From assembly GCA_023437745.1 (NCBI GenBank), contig JAEZFI010000278.1, forward strand, positions 1 through 8,007: DNA of 8,007 nt, given 5' to 3'. Numbering within the stretch: the stretch's first letter is position 1; the number at the start of each line of letters is the position of its first letter. Both the position numbers and the translations under genes were made by a program. The notes below the pieces were generated by a model that had not been told where the DNA came from, made no database searches, and was given only the letters and a program-made list of their open reading frames with translations. Source of the stretch: Actinomycetes bacterium (lineage in GTDB: Bacteria > Actinomycetota > Acidimicrobiia > Acidimicrobiales > Microtrichaceae). Of the stretch, positions 5,848 to 8,007 are shown one piece after another.

Positions 5848-6933
5848 ATGAGCAATGTGGTGGAGCCGATCCCGGGACCGGTGGTCGACGAGCCGGTCGA
5901 CGCCGCCGCCATCGCGGCGCCCCGATTGGCACGGCACCAGATCCGGCTCAAGGACGGTCACCTCGTCGGGGTCAGCGTCGCCGGCTCGGGCATCCCCCTC
6001 GTGGTGGTCCACGGCTTCAGCGCCGAGGGATTCCTCTACGCCCAGACCCTGTCGCGGCTCGTGAAGATGGGCTTCCGGGTGATCGCAATCGACACCGCGG
6101 GCCACGGCAACACCCAGGGGCTGCCGGCCAGCGGGCAGAACCTCGCCGAGTACAGCGCGCTGCTCGGCCGGATCCTCGACGAGCTCGGCATCGAGCAGTG
6201 CATCCTCGCCGGCCACTCGATGGGTGGCCGCCTGGTGACGCAGCTCGCCGCGGACCGTCCCGAGCGCACGATCGCGGTGATCCTCATCGACGCGATCGTC
6301 GGGGACACCTGGGACAAGATGGTGTACCTGTTCCGCCTGGCGCCGCCGTTGCTGGCCGGCGTGAGCGTCGCCCTGCTCATCGACTCGATGTCGGTCCTCC
6401 CGCTGTTCCGGGACCCGAAGCAGGCGGCGAAGCTGGTCCGCCTGGTCGCGCCGACCATCGCCGGTCACGTCGTGCGCCCGTGGCGCCTCGCCGGCCCGAT
6501 GGTGTCGATCCTCCGCTCGCGGTCGAGCCGCTACGCCCTCAACGAGCTGGCGGCGACGGACGTGCCGTTGTTCGCGCTCCATGGCGACCACGACCTCGCG
6601 GTGCCCCTCAGGACCGCGCGCGAAGCCGCGGTCCGGGCCGAGGGCACCCTCGTGACCATCCGCCACGCGGGGCACTCGTGGCTCCTCCGCGACCCCGAGA
6701 CGTTGCCGGCGATCGTCGGCGAGCTCCTCGACGGCCCGCTCGGCGACGCGTGCACACGCGCCCTGCGCCGGGCCGGCATCACCCGGCGCAAGCCGACGGC
6801 GGCCGACATCGACGCGGCGTGCTACCGCAAGCGGGCGAGGGTGTTCACCCTCACCCCGGCGATGGGCAACGTGGTCGTCCGCGGGCACCACGGGCGACCC
6901 CGCTACAAGTGGGTCGTGGACGACGAGGGCTGA
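5848..6933 (+). CDS. Alpha/beta hydrolase with basic C-terminal extension
   Basis: The 361-residue product is an alpha/beta-hydrolase-fold protein; its substrate cannot be told from sequence. Visible elements are VVVHGF (oxyanion-loop HG, residues 53-57), the nucleophile elbow GHSMGG with Ser124, the acid in HGDHDLAVP (probably Asp249) and the base in HAGHSWLL (His276), so the catalytic triad is intact. A cap region at about 150-235 is hydrophobic in part (LAPPLLAGVSVALLI). The core ends near residue 295. The last 65 or so residues are Arg/Lys-rich (RRAGITRRKP, CYRKRARVF, HHGRPRYKW) and are not part of the usual fold. ATG 5848 is chosen for AGGAGG at 5832-5837 (10-base spacing); an in-frame ATG at 5815 lacks such a site. 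It is followed 76 bases later by rpsO on the same strand. Esterase, lipase-like or haloperoxidase-like activity are all possible. Confidence 0.9.
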   Translation: MSNVVEPIPGPVVDEPVDAAAIAAPRLARHQIRLKDGHLVGVSVAGSGIPLVVVHGFSAEGFLYAQTLSRLVKMGFRVIAIDTAGHGNTQGLPASGQNLAEYSALLGRILDELGIEQCILAGHSMGGRLVTQLAADRPERTIAVILIDAIVGDTWDKMVYLFRLAPPLLAGVSVALLIDSMSVLPLFRDPKQAAKLVRLVAPTIAGHVVRPWRLAGPMVSILRSRSSRYALNELAATDVPLFALHGDHDLAVPLRTAREAAVRAEGTLVTIRHAGHSWLLRDPETLPAIVGELLDGPLGDACTRALRRAGITRRKPTAADIDAACYRKRARVFTLTPAMGNVVVRGHHGRPRYKWVVDDEG

Positions 6934-7009
6934 TATCGTCGGGCCCTCAACTGCGTCGGCCCGTCGTCATGTCGGGCCGAGGCCGGGTCCGACACCCACA
7001 GGAGACACC
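6934..7009 (+). promoter_or_regulatory. rpsO leader with alternative stems
   Basis: The 76 bases between the hydrolase stop and the rpsO start contain a possible -10, TATCGT (6934-6939), with no convincing -35. GGCCCG (6958-6963) can pair either with CGGGCC at 6940-6945 or with CGGGCC at 6973-6978, so two stems exclude one another. CCGAC (6989-6993), close to the ribosome-binding site, can pair with GTCGG at 6938-6942 or 6971-6975. S15 represses its own mRNA through structurally different leaders in several bacterial phyla; whether this leader does so is inference. Confidence 0.4.
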
Positions 7010-7291
7010 ATGTCCTCGAGGCCACCTGCGAACCTGCCGCCCAAGGGCGACACCATCGCCAAGCACCGCACCCACGAGACCGACACCGGCTCGCCCGAGG
7101 TGCAGATCGCGCTGCTGACCGATCGCATCGTCCACCTCACCGAGCACCTGAAGATGCACAAGAAGGACCACCACTCGCGTCGTGGCCTCCTGATGCTGGT
7201 CGGCAAGCGCCGCCGGATCCTCGACTACCTGAAGGACAACGACATCGAGCGCTACCGCGCCCTGATCGCCGAGCTCGGCCTGCGCCGCTGA
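7010..7291 (+). CDS. rpsO: 30S ribosomal protein S15
   Basis: S15 is a primary 16S rRNA-binding protein of the 30S platform. The 93-residue product has the signature run: THETDTGSPEVQIALLTDRI, LTEHLKMHKKDHHSRRGLL, VGKRRRILDYLK and the end RYRALIAELGLRR. The N-terminus (MSSRPPANLPPKGDTIAKH) departs from the usual form and is about 3 residues longer, with a proline-rich start; the rRNA-contacting part is intact. ATG 7010 has AGGAG at 7000-7004 with 5-base spacing. The gene is separated from pnp by a terminator and a long leader, so the two may be transcribed partly independently, though rpsO-pnp adjacency is widespread in bacteria. Confidence 0.98.
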   Translation: MSSRPPANLPPKGDTIAKHRTHETDTGSPEVQIALLTDRIVHLTEHLKMHKKDHHSRRGLLMLVGKRRRILDYLKDNDIERYRALIAELGLRR

Positions 7292-7307
7292 CCCGTCCTG
7301 GAGACGT

Positions 7308-7361
7308 TCGTTCTGTCGCGTCGATCGTGACGCAGGCGTCACGGCTGACGCGACAGAACGA
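7308..7361. terminator. Long near-perfect hairpin after rpsO
   Basis: The arms 7308-7322 and 7347-7361 are complementary over 15 bases without mismatch (TCGTTCTGTCGCGTC with GACGCGACAGAACGA). Inside lies a second perfect 8-bp stem, CGTGACGC (7326-7333) with GCGTCACG (7336-7343). The three positions between the stems pair as G-U, A/C mismatch and U-G, so the RNA can form one almost continuous stem of about 26 positions. It begins 17 bases after the rpsO stop. It could be a double-strand RNase processing site, a 3'-end stabiliser, or a bidirectional terminator. Confidence 0.7.
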
Positions 7362-7366
7362 TGCGG

Positions 7367-7397
7367 TGCCGCCCTTCGGGGCGGCATTCGCCGTTTT
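7367..7397 (+). terminator. Intrinsic terminator with UUCG tetraloop
   Basis: TGCCGCCC (7367-7374) pairs perfectly with GGGCGGCA (7379-7386) around TTCG (7375-7378), giving the very stable C(UUCG)G tetraloop on an 8-bp GC-rich stem. A T-rich stretch follows, with TTTT at 7394-7397, although the T-run is 7 bases beyond the stem. It would end transcripts from rpsO before pnp, at least in part. Confidence 0.65.
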
Positions 7398-7421
7398 GGC
7401 GTGCGGCCGCACTAGGGTGTC

Positions 7422-7446
7422 GCCTGGCGTGAAGGTCACGCCTGGC
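7422..7446 (+). other. pnp leader hairpin A
   Basis: GGCGTGA (7426-7432) pairs with TCACGCC (7436-7442) around AGG. Beyond a T/T mismatch, GCC (7422-7424) pairs with GGC (7444-7446). It starts 4 bases after the -10-like TAGGGT, so if that promoter is real this hairpin would form near the very 5' end of the pnp mRNA. In E. coli, pnp leader structure and RNase III cutting let PNPase control its own synthesis; the same role here is inferred. Confidence 0.5.
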
Positions 7447-7477
7447 CCCGGGGAAGGTCCTCGACGGCCCACAGTGC

Positions 7478-7495
7478 GACAACCGGTCGGTTGTC
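7478..7495 (+). other. pnp leader hairpin B / operator-like palindrome
   Basis: GACAACC (7478-7484) and GGTTGTC (7489-7495) are perfect complements around a GGTC loop. In RNA this is a 7-bp hairpin in the pnp leader. In DNA the same symmetry resembles a TetR-type operator. No way to choose between these is visible in the window. Confidence 0.45.
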
Positions 7496-7621
7496 AGTCG
7501 CCGGTTTCCGAGCGGCACCACGCCCAGCTGGCCCCCTTCGGAGGTCGACCACTGGGAATCGACCAGGCGTCGCACATCGATTGCGCCCCGCTGAAACGGC
7601 GAGGTGCGAGGAGAGTGCACT

Positions 7622-8007
7622 ATGGGCGACGCCATCAGCGTCTCCGGTGTCGTCGGAGCCGACGACACCAAGGTCATGTCCCTCGAGACCGGGAAGCTCG
7701 CCGGCCTCGCCGACGGCGCCGTGCTCGCAGGTCTGGGTGAGACCCGGATCCTGATGACGGCCACGGCCTCGAAGGGTGTCCGAGAGGGCATCGACTTCTT
7801 CCCCCTGACCATCGACGTCGAGGAGCGGGCCTACGCGGCCGGCAAGATCCCCGGCTCCTTCTTCCGCCGTGAGGGGCGCGCCAGCGACAAGGCGATCCTC
7901 GTCGACCGGCTCATCGACCGCCCGCTGCGGCCGAGCTTCCCCGGCGACTTCCGCAACGAGGTCCACATCGTCGGCACCGTGATGGGCGCCGACCAGGTGA
8001 ACCCCTA
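7622..8007 (+). CDS. pnp: Polyribonucleotide nucleotidyltransferase (PNPase), 3'-truncated by window edge
   Basis: PNPase degrades RNA from the 3' end by phosphorolysis and can add 3' tails; in actinobacteria it is a central RNA-turnover enzyme. The first 128 residues are visible: LETGKLAGLADGAVLAGLGETRILMTATASK, then the hallmark of the first RNase PH domain, ERAYAAGKIPGSFFRREG, followed by ASDKAILVDRLIDRPLRP and SFPGDFRNEVHIVGTVMGAD. The phosphorolytic second core, KH and S1 domains lie beyond the window. ATG 7622 is preceded by GAGGAGAG (7608-7615), a strong ribosome-binding site at about 8-base spacing. The frame stays open to the last base. It follows rpsO after a structured 330-base leader, the usual neighbour arrangement. 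Confidence 0.97.
   Translation, partial: MGDAISVSGVVGADDTKVMSLETGKLAGLADGAVLAGLGETRILMTATASKGVREGIDFFPLTIDVEERAYAAGKIPGSFFRREGRASDKAILVDRLIDRPLRPSFPGDFRNEVHIVGTVMGADQVNP

Larger units (their letters stand above)
7292..7621. other. Structured non-coding region between rpsO and pnp
   Basis: These 330 bases hold no convincing gene. In order they contain a long hairpin (7308-7361), a UUCG-tetraloop terminator (7367-7397), a small CGCC/GGCG hairpin around GTTTT (7389-7401), a -10-like TAGGGT (7413-7418) lacking a clear -35, hairpins at 7422-7446 and 7478-7495, and the pnp ribosome-binding site (7608-7615). The part from 7496 to 7600 shows short palindromes such as GGTCGACC (7544-7551) but nothing I can name. 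Confidence 0.7.

Noticed and set aside
5308..6891. Open frame of 527 codons on the minus strand
   Set aside because: It is antisense to the heme oxygenase end, the repeat cluster and the hydrolase, with low-complexity Arg/Asp/His composition and no recognisable domain.
7544..7566. GGTCGACC palindrome and repeated TCGACCA in the pnp leader
   Set aside because: The matches are short and expected by chance in GC-rich DNA; no larger symmetrical arrangement was found.
7327..7740. Open frame of 137 codons on the plus strand between rpsO and pnp
   Set aside because: It begins inside the long hairpin, crosses the terminator and overlaps the pnp start in another frame. The product shows no motif and there is no ribosome-binding site.

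Overview
The window is about 8 kb of very GC-rich DNA. Its coding regions strongly prefer G or C at the third codon position, use GTG starts, and follow an actinobacterial gene order. The translation and ribosome cluster infB-rbfA-truB-ribF, followed further on by rpsO-pnp, together with the protein sequences, points to an actinobacterium. An Acidimicrobiia-like lineage (Ilumatobacter/Iamia type) is my best guess from general character; no marker in the window fixes the genus.

Layout. Positions 2-3765 hold a tight rightward operon: the 3' two thirds of infB (cut by the window edge exactly at its P-loop), rbfA, truB (ATGA overlap with rbfA) and ribF. A terminator-like hairpin follows ribF. Positions about 3800-5546 form a small block that is not part of the usual cluster: a predicted secreted lipoprotein (+), a stand-alone DUF2470 protein (-), and an HmuO-type heme oxygenase (+) divergent from the DUF2470 gene. 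Positions 5547-5847 are non-coding and hold three REP-like repeat units plus an inverted copy, a CRP-like box and a leader hairpin. Positions 5848-6933 encode an alpha/beta hydrolase with an extra basic C-terminal tail. Next come rpsO (7010-7291) and a structure-rich, 330-base non-coding stretch with a long hairpin, a UUCG-tetraloop terminator and two further leader hairpins. Last is the start of pnp (7622 to the window end).

How it fits together. The flanking genes are core housekeeping: translation initiation factor 2, 30S maturation, tRNA pseudouridine-55 synthesis, FMN/FAD synthesis, ribosomal protein S15 and polynucleotide phosphorylase. In many actinobacteria ribF is followed closely by rpsO and pnp. 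Here about 3.2 kb separates ribF from rpsO, and three of the four genes in that space fit a heme-iron theme: heme oxygenase opens heme and releases iron, DUF2470 is the C-terminal domain type found in HugZ/HutZ heme-degrading proteins, and the lipoprotein resembles the Ig-like modules that accompany HtaA-type surface heme proteins. Both promoter regions of this block carry partial matches to the DtxR/IdeR iron box. The idea of an iron-regulated heme-use block inside the ribosomal cluster is an inference, but it is testable.
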